Shown piece by piece: positions 1 through 8,509 of a stretch of DNA of 64,000 bases. How positions within the stretch are numbered: the stretch's first letter is position 1; each line of letters begins with the position of its first letter. The notes under the pieces were generated by a model. That model searched no databases and was not told the origin of the DNA. It saw only the letters and a list, made by a program, of their open reading frames with translations. Origin of the DNA: Rhodoligotrophos defluvii (lineage in GTDB: Bacteria > Pseudomonadota > Alphaproteobacteria > Rhizobiales > Im1); contig NZ_SZZM01000001.1 of NCBI RefSeq assembly GCF_005281615.1, positions 1,167,001 through 1,231,000 on the forward strand, given 5' to 3'. Position numbers and translations under genes: made by a program.

Positions 1-619
1 CGGCCTTGGCCAGCGCCTGCTTGCGGTCATAGGCGCCGTTTGCATCGACGAATAGCTCCGCCTCCGGCCCGATCGCCTCGCGCGCCGCCCGCACGCGGGC
101 GACGTCATCGGCAGGCGTGCTCCCCACCTTCATCTTCACGCGGGTAATGCCCTGCTCGACCCACGCGCCGAACTGGCCCTGCAGATGCTCGATCGAGTAG
201 GTCGTGAAGCCGCCGCTGCCATAGACCGGGATCGCCTCGCGCACCTGGCCGAGAAGGCTGACCAGGGGAACGGCCAAAAGCCTTGCCTTCAGGTCCCAGA
301 GAGCGATGTCGACCGCCGAGATCGCCTGGAAGGCGAGCCCGGCCCGCCCGAGATTGCGCACGGCCGCGCTCATCGCCTCGAAGCAGCCCGTCACGCCCAT
401 GGCATCGCGCCCGACCGCCATTTCCGCGAGCTTCGACCGGATCAACGCGCCGGCCGACTCATGGCTATAGGTATATCCCAGGCCTTGCTCGCCGCCGCCA
501 TGGGCGCGCACCAGCACCATGGTCGTGGCATCCCAGCGCAGCGTACCGTCGGCCTCGGGACCCTCGGTCGGAATGCGGTACGCCGCGACGTCGATGGTCT
601 CGATCTTCGCGCGTTTCAT
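1..619 (-). CDS. Mandelate racemase/muconate lactonizing enzyme family protein (3' part outside window)
   Basis: Enolase-superfamily enzyme that abstracts a proton alpha to a carboxylate; the substrate cannot be told from this part. 206 residues are visible, starting at ATG 619 with GGAG upstream (GGCGGAGCAAGAC before ATG). The capping domain covers about residues 1-130. The barrel starts with the KxK catalytic motif (K162-M-K164, in RVKMKVG), typical of the MLE/MR subgroup, and D192 in VDANGAY is the first metal ligand. The remaining metal ligands and catalytic dyad lie beyond base 1. The gene runs the same way as the TPP-dependent enzyme upstream (stop at 803), with a palindromic repeat in between, so cotranscription is possible but unproven. 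Confidence 0.85.
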   Translation of the reverse strand, partial: MKRAKIETIDVAAYRIPTEGPEADGTLRWDATTMVLVRAHGGGEQGLGYTYSHESAGALIRSKLAEMAVGRDAMGVTGCFEAMSAAVRNLGRAGLAFQAISAVDIALWDLKARLLAVPLVSLLGQVREAIPVYGSGGFTTYSIEHLQGQFGAWVEQGITRVKMKVGSTPADDVARVRAAREAIGPEAELFVDANGAYDRKQALAKA

Positions 620-702
620 GTCTTGCTCCGCCAGCCACGGGCAGCGCGGTCACCGCCGTTCAATGCGGCTGATCGTTGACGTCCTGAATCTCGCCGGACC
701 CT

Positions 703-806
703 GGAGCTGTTCCGCTTTTCTTCGAATCGCGGAACCGCTCCAAGTTCTTGCTTGGTCGCATTTTCTTCACGCGAAGCGGCATCCACTTCGCTCGAAAATG
801 CTCTAA
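703..806 (-). repeat. Dispersed two-hairpin palindromic repeat, copy 1
   Basis: The reverse complement of this stretch is about 85-90 percent identical by eye to the element at 57724-57826. It contains two hairpins. The distal one has arms GGAGCTGTTCCGC (703-715) and GCGGAACCGCTCC (729-741). The proximal one has GCATTTTC and GAAAATGC arms. It abuts the 3' end of the TPP-enzyme gene, whose stop codon (803-805) lies inside the element. I recall similar elements from Hyphomicrobiales intergenic DNA; this cannot be checked here. It may act as a transcript end or mRNA stabiliser. Confidence 0.75.
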
Positions 807-2593
807 TGTCTGGTCGGCAACACGCCCTGCATGGCTTGCTTGACCGACTGCCAGACGATGCCGATCGCCTCCGGGTCGCCCTTCACCAGGGCCTGGGCGT
901 ATTTCTTCGCCTGCTCATAGCTGATATGCGGCGGCAGCGGCGGCACCTTCGGGTCGGTGAGCATGTCGAGCACGCATGGCCTGTCCGCCCTTAGCGCCTC
1001 ATCCCACGCGGGACCGACCGCTTCGGGCGTTTCCACCCGGATGCCCCTGAGCCCCAGCGTTTCTGCATAACGCGCGTAGTCGAAGGCCTGCACATCCTGG
1101 GAAGCGGGAAATTTCGGGTCGCCCGCAAGCACCCGCTGCTCCCAGGTGACCTGGTTGAGATCGCCGTTGTTCAAGACGAGGATGACCAGCCGAGGATCGC
1201 TCCACCGCTGCCAATATTTGGCGACGTCAATCAGGCAGTTGTTGCCGAGCATCTGCATGGCGCCGTCGCCCACGAGGCCGATGGCGACGCGCTCGGGATA
1301 GGCGAATTTCGCCGCCAGGGCGTAAGGCACGCCCGGGCACATGGTCGCGAGCCCGCCGGACAGCGACGCCTTCATTCCGGATCTGAGCTTGAGGTCGCGT
1401 GCGAACCAGTTCGCCACGCTGCCTGAATCGGCGCTGATGATGCAGTTCTCCGGCAGCCGCGGCGAGAGCTCCCACAACACCCGTTGCGGGTTGATGGGAT
1501 CGGCGGCAACCATGGCCCGCTCCTCGGTCACTGCCCACCAGTCGCGGACATTCTTCTCGGTCTCCTGCCGCCAGGAGCGGTCCGCCTTCCGCTTTAAATG
1601 GGGGATCAGCGCCTGCAGGGTCGCCGCGCTGTCGCCGACGAGATTGACCTCCATGGGATAGCGGATGGAGAGCATGCGGCCGTCGATATCGATCTGCACG
1701 CCGCGCGCCTGGCCCTCGGGCGGGAGGAATTCGGAATAGGGAAAGCTGGAGCCGACGACGAGCAGCGTGTCGCAGTCCATCATCAGGTCATAGCTGGGCC
1801 GGGTGCCGAGGAGGCCGATCGAGCCGGTGACGAAGGGCAGATCGTCCGGGAGCGCTGCTCTGCCAAGCAGCGCCTTCGCAACGCCCGCACCGAGCAGGTC
1901 GGCGACCTCCATCACCTCGGCGCTCGCATGAAGCGCGCCGGCCCCCACCAGCATGGCCACGCGCTCGCCGCCGTTGAGCACCTCGACCGCGCGCTTCAGT
2001 TCCGGCTCGCCCGGCACGTGCGCCGGCTGGGGATAGCCGATCCCGGAAAACAGGGCACCGTGCTGGCGTGGGGGAGAAGGCACCGCCTCCATCTCCTGCA
2101 CGTCGTTCGGCACGATGATGCAGGTGACGGTGCGCTCGGCCAGCGCGATGCGCATGGCCCGATCGATCAGATGCCGCATCTGCGCCGGCTCGGTGCACAT
2201 GTGGACATACTCGTTCGCCACATCCTTGAACAGCGAGATGAGGTCGACTTCCTGCTGGTAATTGCCGCCGAGGGACATCCGCTTCTGCTGCCCGACGACG
2301 GCGACCACGGGCGTGTGGTCGAGCTTCGCGTCGTAGAGACCATTGAGCAGGTGGATGGCGCCCGGCCCGGAGGTCGCCAGGCAAACGCCGGCCTCGCCGG
2401 TCCACTTGGCGTGTGCGCAGGCTGCGAAGGCGGCGATTTCCTCATGCGCGGTTTGGACGAATTCGATCTTGCCTTCCGCGCGGCCCAACGCGCCGAGTAT
2501 GCCGTTGATCCCATCGCCGGGATAGCCGTAGATGCGCTTCACGCCCCATTCGCTGAAGCGGTCGAGCATGAAATCGCCAACCGTCTGAGCCAT
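803..2593 (-). CDS. Thiamine-pyrophosphate-requiring enzyme (pyruvate oxidase/acetolactate synthase-like)
   Basis: 596-residue decarboxylase or oxidase of the POX/ALS family, probably acting on pyruvate or a related 2-oxo acid. It has the three-domain layout: PYR domain with the activating glutamate in AHEEIAAF (E51), a central domain of about residues 190-335, and a PP domain with the TPP/Mg motif GDG (442-444) ... NN (475-476). The start at 2593 is chosen because GAGGAGG lies 6 nt upstream; an in-frame ATG at 2677 would add 28 residues unlike the family. Closest in appearance to PoxB-type pyruvate dehydrogenase (quinone), but there is no obvious C-terminal membrane helix, so the electron acceptor is unclear. 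Confidence 0.85.
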   Translation of the reverse strand: MAQTVGDFMLDRFSEWGVKRIYGYPGDGINGILGALGRAEGKIEFVQTAHEEIAAFAACAHAKWTGEAGVCLATSGPGAIHLLNGLYDAKLDHTPVVAVVGQQKRMSLGGNYQQEVDLISLFKDVANEYVHMCTEPAQMRHLIDRAMRIALAERTVTCIIVPNDVQEMEAVPSPPRQHGALFSGIGYPQPAHVPGEPELKRAVEVLNGGERVAMLVGAGALHASAEVMEVADLLGAGVAKALLGRAALPDDLPFVTGSIGLLGTRPSYDLMMDCDTLLVVGSSFPYSEFLPPEGQARGVQIDIDGRMLSIRYPMEVNLVGDSAATLQALIPHLKRKADRSWRQETEKNVRDWWAVTEERAMVAADPINPQRVLWELSPRLPENCIISADSGSVANWFARDLKLRSGMKASLSGGLATMCPGVPYALAAKFAYPERVAIGLVGDGAMQMLGNNCLIDVAKYWQRWSDPRLVILVLNNGDLNQVTWEQRVLAGDPKFPASQDVQAFDYARYAETLGLRGIRVETPEAVGPAWDEALRADRPCVLDMLTDPKVPPLPPHISYEQAKKYAQALVKGDPEAIGIVWQSVKQAMQGVLPTRH

Positions 2594-2709
2594 GACGTCC
2601 TCCTCGCAGGGTAGCAGCTTGGTTGTGAAGCCAACCGGGCCCGCTGTCCGAGGTTCCAGACACGGTCGATTTGCCATGCTTGCGCCGGCAGTTTGCGCGC
2701 GCCCGCAGT

Positions 2710-3153
2710 TCAGTGCTCCGGCCGGATGAGCACCAGGCCGCTCTCGGGGTCGTATCTCTTTTCGAGATGCGCGGGGTTCTCCGTGAGGATCACCTCGAGC
2801 GTCGGCCGCACGTGCGCTTCCGCCAGATGGCCGGCGAGCGCCGTTCCGTCACGCCTGCCGAGCACGGTGTGGATATGGATGGCCCGGCTGCCGTCGGGCG
2901 CGACCGCCACGTCGCCGTTGAGCGAGGCGACCTCGACCTGCTCTCCTACCGGATTGGGGATGTAGTCCTTCTTGTCCCAGTCGAAGAAGGTGATCACCGC
3001 GTCGCTGAACGCCCCGATCGCGGAGAACTGCGCGGCTGTCAGCCGCTCGCGATCGGCGAATTCCTGCAGCGCGGCCATGACCTCGTCTCCGGTCTCCAGA
3101 ACGAGGGCATAGGTCCTCTGCCCATCATTCTCTGCCAAAATCCTGCTCTGCAT
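2710..3153 (-). CDS. PPC (DUF296) domain protein
   Basis: 147-residue single-domain protein of the PPC/DUF296 family, the fold found in plant AT-hook proteins and in free-standing bacterial proteins with a possible metal site. The family pattern IHIHTVLGRRDG followed by GHLAEAHV (about residues 93-115) carries the conserved histidine cluster. Its function in bacteria is not established; DNA binding was proposed from the plant relatives. It lies about 115 nt upstream of the TPP enzyme on the same strand and may share its transcript. Its start faces the plus-strand GH15 gene across 179 nt. Confidence 0.8.
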   Translation of the reverse strand: MQSRILAENDGQRTYALVLETGDEVMAALQEFADRERLTAAQFSAIGAFSDAVITFFDWDKKDYIPNPVGEQVEVASLNGDVAVAPDGSRAIHIHTVLGRRDGTALAGHLAEAHVRPTLEVILTENPAHLEKRYDPESGLVLIRPEH

Positions 3154-3332
3154 CTTGCCACCTCAACCAGTGTTCACCTCGGAAATGAACGCCCACGTCT
3201 GTCAAACAGCATGCGTGGCGGTTGGTTTCAGCAAGACGTCGAATGTCATGGCGCGGCCGTCGCGCAAAGCCATGGCGAGTGGAACTCCCTTTGCGAGGTC
3301 CGAATTCCCACTCGAAGCCGTAGGGAACTTGA

Positions 3333-5312
3333 ATGGGACTGCGCATAGAAGATTACGCGCTCATCGGCGATTGCCGGACCGCGGCCCTGGTCGGCAATGA
3401 CGGATCGATCGACTGGCTGTGCCTGCCAGGCTTCGACTCGCCCGCTTGCTTCGCGGCCCTGCTCGGGGAGCCCGGAAACGGGCACTGGAAGATTGCGCCC
3501 AGCCAACCACCGAAACGCGTTAGCCGTCGATACCGACCGGAAAGCCTGGTGCTGGAGACGCTGTTCGAGACCGAAGATGGCGTCTGCAGGCTCACCGACT
3601 TCATGCCGATGACGAACGCTGCGCCGTCGCTTGTACGCATCGTGACGGGGCTCGAGGGCCGCGTCGATCTCAGGATGGATCTCGTCATCCGCTTTGACTA
3701 CGGCCGGCTGATACCCTGGGTCAGCCGGGCCGATCACGAGCTCGTCGCCATCGCCGGCCCCGATCTGCTCGTGCTGCGCACGCCCGCCCGGCATCGTGGC
3801 GAGGATCTGAAGACCGTCGTCGATTTTGCGGTTGGTCCGGGCGACGAGGTTCCGTTTGTCCTCAGCCACGGTCCGTCCCACCACGAGATGCCGGGCCCAA
3901 TCGATCCGCAAGCCGCGCTGGAGCATACGGAGACCAGTTGGCGCGACTGGGCTGCCCGATGCAACTACGAGGGCCGCTGGCGCGAGGCTGTCGTGCGGTC
4001 ACTGATCACGCTCAAGGCGCTGACATTCAGTGCGACGGGCGGCTTTATAGCCGCGCCGACCACCTCGCTCCCTGAGATGCCCGGCGGCTCACGAAACTGG
4101 GACTACCGTTTTTGCTGGCTCCGGGACGCCACGTTCGGACTGCTGTCGCTCATGCAGGCAGGCTACCGCCAGGAGGCGGTGGCCTGGCGCGATTGGCTGG
4201 TGCGGGCCGTGGCTGGGCATCCCTCCCAAATCCAGCCGCTCTACAGCATCACCGGTGCCCACCGAATGGATGAGTGGCAAGTGCCCTGGCTGCCCGGCTA
4301 CCGCGGAGCAACACCGGTGCGCGTCGGCAACGCCGCGTTTGCGCAGATCCAACTCGACACCTTCGGCGAGGTGCTGGACGCGCTCCATCACGCCCGCCGC
4401 TACGATCTCGCCCCGAGCCGGGAGAGCTGGTCTTTGCAGAAGGCCTTGCTCAGCTATCTCGAAACCCTGCGTGATGAGCCGGATCACGGCATTTGGGAAG
4501 TGCGCGGCCGCAAGCAGCATTTCACCCATTCGAAAGTCATGATGTGGGTGGCCTTCGATCGGGCAGTCTCAGCCGTCGAGGACTTCGATCTTGATGGTCC
4601 GGCCGACCGTTGGCGCAATCTGCGCGACAGCCTGCACGCGGAGATCTGTGAAAAGGCATTCAACCGGGATCTCGGCGCCTTCGTTCAGGCCTACGGGTCG
4701 AGCAATCTCGATGCAGCAACGCTCCTCATCCCGCTCGTCGGCTTCTTGCCGGCCAGCGACCCCCGCATGGTCGCCACCGTGGAGGCCATCGGCAAGCGGC
4801 TCGTGCGCGATGGCTTCGTCCATCGCTACGACACGCGCGAGGCGGAGGATGGCCTGCCGCCCGGCGAGGGCGTCTTCCTGGCGTGCACCTTCTGGTATAT
4901 CGACAATCTCGTCCTGCAGGGCAGATATGATGAGGGCAGCCGCATGTTCGAGAAGCTGCTCGGCATCCGCAATGATGTCGGCCTCCTTTCCGAGCAGTAT
5001 GATGTCGACGAGAGAACGCTCCTCGGCAACTTCCCCCAAGCGCTGTCGCATCTCGCCCTTATCGACACCGCCTACAACCTGCATGCGGCGCAGGGGCCCG
5101 CACGGGAACGGGCCAAGCACCGGCGGGGAATGATCCTGCAAGCGGCCGAGGCCGACCCTCGGGAAGGTAGGAGGTATCGTTTACAACGAGAACTATATAG
5201 TTTACATCGTCAACTAAATTGTGGCTGGCGCAATCGAGTGGACGACATTGTTGCTGGTCAGCCATTATCCCGCATGGACATGATGCCGCACGAGGTACCG
5301 AATGAACGCTGA
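3333..5312 (+). CDS. Glycoside hydrolase family 15 protein (glucoamylase/trehalase-like)
   Basis: Inverting alpha-glucosidase of family GH15, probably acting on trehalose or maltodextrins in the cytoplasm (no signal peptide). The N-terminal domain opens with IEDYALIGDCRTAALV. The (alpha/alpha)6 barrel has the signature NWDYRFCWLRDA from residue 255, candidate general acid E512 (PPGEGVF) and base E554 (LSEQYDV). Recognisable similarity ends near residue 612. The last ~45 codons run through the operator region of the next gene and overlap the marR start by 11 nt, so this tail looks like intergenic DNA that never acquired a stop. Codons there are more AT-rich than in the body of the gene. Confidence 0.9.
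   Translation: MGLRIEDYALIGDCRTAALVGNDGSIDWLCLPGFDSPACFAALLGEPGNGHWKIAPSQPPKRVSRRYRPESLVLETLFETEDGVCRLTDFMPMTNAAPSLVRIVTGLEGRVDLRMDLVIRFDYGRLIPWVSRADHELVAIAGPDLLVLRTPARHRGEDLKTVVDFAVGPGDEVPFVLSHGPSHHEMPGPIDPQAALEHTETSWRDWAARCNYEGRWREAVVRSLITLKALTFSATGGFIAAPTTSLPEMPGGSRNWDYRFCWLRDATFGLLSLMQAGYRQEAVAWRDWLVRAVAGHPSQIQPLYSITGAHRMDEWQVPWLPGYRGATPVRVGNAAFAQIQLDTFGEVLDALHHARRYDLAPSRESWSLQKALLSYLETLRDEPDHGIWEVRGRKQHFTHSKVMMWVAFDRAVSAVEDFDLDGPADRWRNLRDSLHAEICEKAFNRDLGAFVQAYGSSNLDAATLLIPLVGFLPASDPRMVATVEAIGKRLVRDGFVHRYDTREAEDGLPPGEGVFLACTFWYIDNLVLQGRYDEGSRMFEKLLGIRNDVGLLSEQYDVDERTLLGNFPQALSHLALIDTAYNLHAAQGPARERAKHRRGMILQAAEADPREGRRYRLQRELYSLHRQLNCGWRNRVDDIVAGQPLSRMDMMPHEVPNER
5179..5217. promoter_or_regulatory. 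Putative MarR operator, upstream copy
   Basis: The order is GTTTAC, 6 nt, AACTATATAGTTTAC (5191-5205), 3 nt, GTCAAC (5209-5214). The core AACTATATAGTT is a perfect 12-bp palindrome and contains a -10-like TATAGT. The same arrangement with identical spacing recurs at 5900-5935, upstream of the next operon. It is 90-110 nt before the marR start, so autoregulation is likely. It lies inside the 3' end of the GH15 reading frame. GTCAACTAA at 5209-5217 is also found next to the second MarR gene (32390). Confidence 0.7.
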
Positions 5313-5847
5313 ATCGGAGGCGAAAACACTGAACGGGCAAGCCGCGGACCAGCGCCTCCGCGATGTGCGCGACCTGTTCTCGTTCCAGCTTCAGCGGCTT
5401 GCCGCGCTTTCCAGCCGCATCGCCGTTTTGTCCATCGGACCACGCTACCGGCTCACCGTGTTGGAATGGCGCGCGCTCGCGGTGCTCGATTATCTTGGCC
5501 AGGCGCCATTGCAGAAGCTCGCGACCCACAGCGGCCTGCTCAAGAGCCAGATGAGCCGAACCGTATCAGGGCTCATTCAGCGGGGGCTCATCAGCCGGTC
5601 GGAAAACCCAGAGGACGGCCGTAGCATCCTGTTGCGGCTCACCGGCGCGGGCAAGGACGTGGTGACGCGAATCCTTGCGGATTCCGAAATGCGCAACGAG
5701 AACATGCTTGCGGATCTCTCGCCGGAAGAGCGGGCGCAGTTGCAAGCCGCACTGAAGGTCGTGTTCGCGACCAGCCTTGCCTATTACGATCGCCTTCGTT
5801 CCGAGGTCTCTTCCGCGGACGCGGCAGCTTTCGGCTTCGAGCCGTAA
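5302..5847 (+). CDS. MarR family transcriptional regulator
   Basis: 181-residue winged-helix regulator. The HTH is at about residues 58-95 (LQKLATHSGLLKSQMSRTVS) and the wing has the MarR pattern NPEDGRSILLRLT. The start ATG 5302 has GAGG 6 nt upstream. It is placed between two matching operators (5179-5217 and 5897-5935), one ahead of itself and one ahead of the ten-gene operon that begins at 5955. The simplest reading is an autoregulated local repressor of that operon, released by an amine, acid or acyl-CoA intermediate. The ligand is unknown. Confidence 0.9.
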   Translation: MNAESEAKTLNGQAADQRLRDVRDLFSFQLQRLAALSSRIAVLSIGPRYRLTVLEWRALAVLDYLGQAPLQKLATHSGLLKSQMSRTVSGLIQRGLISRSENPEDGRSILLRLTGAGKDVVTRILADSEMRNENMLADLSPEERAQLQAALKVVFATSLAYYDRLRSEVSSADAAAFGFEP

Positions 5848-5896
5848 CCCTCTCCCTCCGAAAGCTCCTCTTCCTCGCTACCAATCGAGCGTCCAC

Positions 5897-5935
5897 TTAG
5901 TTGACAATATGAACTATATAGTTTACGTTGTGAAC
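5897..5935. promoter_or_regulatory. Putative MarR operator, downstream copy (before aldehyde dehydrogenase operon)
   Basis: The order is GTTGAC (5900-5905), 6 nt, AACTATATAGTTTAC (5912-5926), 3 nt, GTGAAC (5930-5935), matching the site at 5179 in order and spacing. The 16 bases GAACTATATAGTTTAC are identical in the two sites. TATAGT at 5917-5922 could be the -10 of the operon starting at 5955, so binding would block transcription. TTAGTTGAC (5897-5905) is the inverse of the GTCAACTAA word seen at 5209 and 32390. Confidence 0.72.
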
Positions 5936-5954
5936 AAAATGGGAGTGGGCGGCG

Positions 5955-7391
5955 TTGACGGAACAGGCGCAGATATTCATCGACGGCGCATGGACGGGCG
6001 GTGAGGCGGGCCGCTGTGGCGACGTCATCGATCCGGCCAGCGGTCAGGCCTTCGCCACCGTGGCCCATGCATCCCTGGCCGATCTCGACCGTGCCCTTAG
6101 GGCTGCGGCGCGGTCCTTCGCCGAATGGCGCACGGTTTCCTCCTACGAGCGCTCGAAGCTTCTCCGCCGCGCTGCCGACCTCTTGCGCCAGCGCACGGAA
6201 GCGATCGCCGCGCTCGTCACGCGCGAGCAAGGAAAGCCGCTCAGCGAAGCGCGGCTTGAGGTGGCGGGCTCGGCCTGGTACGCAGAGGAGGGACGCCGTG
6301 CCTATGGCCGGCTCATCCCAGCGCGTGCGCCGGGCATCCGCCAACTGGTGGTCAAGGAGCCGATCGGCCCGGTCGCGGGGTTCTCGCCCTGGAACTTCCC
6401 GGTCAGCCAGGCGGTGCGCAAGATCGCCGGCGCGCTTGCGGCGGGCTGCAGCATCATCATCAAATGCCCGGAGGAAACACCCTTCAGCTGCATCGAGCTG
6501 GTGCGCTGTTTTGCTGATGCGGGCGTTCCGGCCGGGGTGGTCAACCTCGTGTTCGGCGAGCCGGCGGAGATCTCCCAATATCTCATCCCCGCGCCACAGA
6601 TCCGCAAGGTGTCCTTCACCGGCTCGATTCCCGTCGGCAAACGCTTGGGGATGCTGGCGGCGCAGCATGTCAAGCGCTGCACCCTGGAGCTCGGCGGGCA
6701 TGCGCCTTTCATCGTCTGCGCCGATGCCGATCCGGAAGAGGCCGTAAAGCTCGGCATTGCGCTCAAGTTCCGCAATGCCGGCCAGGTTTGCGCCGCACCG
6801 TCACGCTTCTATGTGCATGAGCGGCACTATCGTCGCTTCACCGATGCCTTCGTTGCCGGGGCCGAGCAGCTCAAGGTGGGGCCGGGCACGGAGCCGGGCG
6901 TGAACATGGGCCCGCTGGCGAACGCCCGCCGGCTCGAAGCCATGGCAGGTTTCGTGGCCGATGCGGAGGCGCGCGGCGCCAAGGTGCTCACCGGCGGCCG
7001 GCGCATTGGCAATCAGGGCAATTTCTTCGCCGCCACCGTGCTGACGGACGTGCCGGAGGACGCGCGTCTGATGGTAGAGGAACCCTTCGGGCCACTTGCG
7101 CCGATCGCGCGGTTCTCTGACCTCGACGATGTGATCGCCCGCGCCAACAGCCTGCCTTACGGGCTCGCCGCCTTCGCCTTCACCCGCTCGGAGCGCAATG
7201 CCACCTATCTCGGCGACAGGCTCGAGTCCGGCATGGTGTCGATCAACCACTTCGGCATTGCCGCGCCCGAGACGCCCTTCGGCGGCGTCAAGGAGAGCGG
7301 CTATGGCAGCGAAGGTGGGTCCGAAGGGCTCGAAGCATTTCTACAGACCAAGTTTATCAGCCAAGTCGGCCTGAGAGAGGCGGCAGCCTAG
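5955..7391 (+). CDS. NAD(P)-dependent aldehyde dehydrogenase (succinate-semialdehyde dehydrogenase-like)
   Basis: 478-residue ALDH that oxidises an aldehyde to the acid. The Rossmann part includes FSPWNFPVSQ, the general base is E245 (LELGGHAPF) and the catalytic thiol is C279 (GQVCAAPSRF). The start is assigned to TTG 5955 because GGGAG lies 9 nt upstream; the nearby ATG at 5939 is out of frame. It is the first gene of a plus-strand operon with a polyamine-type importer and a class III aminotransferase, which suggests that it takes the omega-aldehyde made by the aminotransferase to a (di)carboxylic acid. The exact substrate is inferred from context. Confidence 0.88.
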   Translation: MTEQAQIFIDGAWTGGEAGRCGDVIDPASGQAFATVAHASLADLDRALRAAARSFAEWRTVSSYERSKLLRRAADLLRQRTEAIAALVTREQGKPLSEARLEVAGSAWYAEEGRRAYGRLIPARAPGIRQLVVKEPIGPVAGFSPWNFPVSQAVRKIAGALAAGCSIIIKCPEETPFSCIELVRCFADAGVPAGVVNLVFGEPAEISQYLIPAPQIRKVSFTGSIPVGKRLGMLAAQHVKRCTLELGGHAPFIVCADADPEEAVKLGIALKFRNAGQVCAAPSRFYVHERHYRRFTDAFVAGAEQLKVGPGTEPGVNMGPLANARRLEAMAGFVADAEARGAKVLTGGRRIGNQGNFFAATVLTDVPEDARLMVEEPFGPLAPIARFSDLDDVIARANSLPYGLAAFAFTRSERNATYLGDRLESGMVSINHFGIAAPETPFGGVKESGYGSEGGSEGLEAFLQTKFISQVGLREAAA

Positions 7392-7447
7392 CCGCCGAAG
7401 AGTTCGGTCGCATGCTGGCAATGCCGGCAACCAAGGGAGGGAAAGAC

Positions 7448-8494
7448 ATGAAGGAGCGTAATTACCTGAGGAGGGGTTTGCTCGCCGCCATGGCGCTTGC
7501 CGCCATGGCCAGCATGGCGGCTGCCCAGGAGACCACGATCACGCTGGCCGGATTCGGCGGCAATCTCCAGGCGGATCTGAGCAAGACCCTGTTCGTCCCG
7601 GCCGCGGAGAAGGCCGGGATAAAACTGCGCGAGGAATCCCACGATGGCCTCGCCGGCGTTCGGGTGCAGGTTCAGTCGGGATCACCGGGCTGGGATGTCG
7701 CGCATCTCGGCGCGGAAGACTGCGCCATCGGCGCGAAGGAAGGCTTGTTCGAGCCCATCGACTACGCGGTCGTGGACGCGAAGGGGATTTCCGAGAATGC
7801 TCGCGGCGAGGATTGGGTGGGGACCAACACCTATTCCGTCGTGCTTGCCTGGCGCACCGACAAATACGGCGACAACCCGCCCAAGAACTGGAAGGACTTC
7901 TGGAACGTCGAGGCCTTCCCCGGCCGTCGCGCCCTCAGCGTCTATCCGCAGGAGATGATGGAGATCGCGTTGATTGCGGATGGCGTGCCCTTGGACAAGG
8001 TCTATCCGCTGGACGTCGAGCGCTCGCTCGCCGCGCTCGAACGGATGAAGCCGAATATCGGTGTCTGGTGGACCTCCGGCGCGCAATCCGCGCAGCTGAT
8101 CAAGGACGGCGAGGTCGACATGCTGGCCATCTGGGGAAGCCGCGTGGCCGGCGTTATCGCCGATGGCGCGCCCGTGAAGTTCACCTACCAGGACGGCATC
8201 CTCGGCTTCGGCTGCGTGGCCATTCTGAAGGGCTCCGAGAACGTCGAGGCAGCGCAGAAGTTCATCGCCGGGGTCGTGTCGCCGGAAATCCAGGCGCGTA
8301 TCCCTACTATGATGAGCTATTATGGCCCGACCAACAGCCGCGCCTTCGAGGTCGAGAAATTCCCGCCCGAGGTGCTCGCGCAATCGAACGCCTCGCCCGA
8401 AAACGCGGCCAAGCAGCTGGTGCTGCAGCCCGCCTGGTGGGCGGACAACAACCAGGACGTGAGCGAGGAATACAAGAACCTGATCATTCAGTAA
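7448..8494 (+). CDS. ABC transporter substrate-binding protein, spermidine/putrescine type
   Basis: 348-residue periplasmic binding protein of the PotD/PotF-like group. A signal peptide is clear (MKERNYLRRGLLAAMALAAM, then an Ala-rich stretch ending near AAAQ at residues 22-26). The mature protein begins ETTITLAGFGGNLQ, typical of this family. The start at 7448 is preceded by GGGAGG with 6 nt spacing; the in-frame ATG at 7412 would bury the signal peptide. It is followed by the ATPase and two permeases in the usual order. Ligand specificity is not readable from sequence alone; polyamine or another small cationic amine fits the neighbours. Confidence 0.88.
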   Translation: MKERNYLRRGLLAAMALAAMASMAAAQETTITLAGFGGNLQADLSKTLFVPAAEKAGIKLREESHDGLAGVRVQVQSGSPGWDVAHLGAEDCAIGAKEGLFEPIDYAVVDAKGISENARGEDWVGTNTYSVVLAWRTDKYGDNPPKNWKDFWNVEAFPGRRALSVYPQEMMEIALIADGVPLDKVYPLDVERSLAALERMKPNIGVWWTSGAQSAQLIKDGEVDMLAIWGSRVAGVIADGAPVKFTYQDGILGFGCVAILKGSENVEAAQKFIAGVVSPEIQARIPTMMSYYGPTNSRAFEVEKFPPEVLAQSNASPENAAKQLVLQPAWWADNNQDVSEEYKNLIIQ

Positions 8495-8509
8495 TCGCGT
8501 GCGAGGTGG

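Noticed and set aside
465-653. Minus-strand open frame of 62 codons over the start of the mandelate-racemase-like gene
   Set aside because: Out-of-frame shadow; the other minus frame shows clear family motifs (KxK, DANG) and a ribosome site.
1598-2614. 338-codon plus-strand open frame opposite the TPP enzyme
   Set aside because: Antisense shadow produced by high-GC codon bias; composition rich in Arg/His/Gly with no family features.
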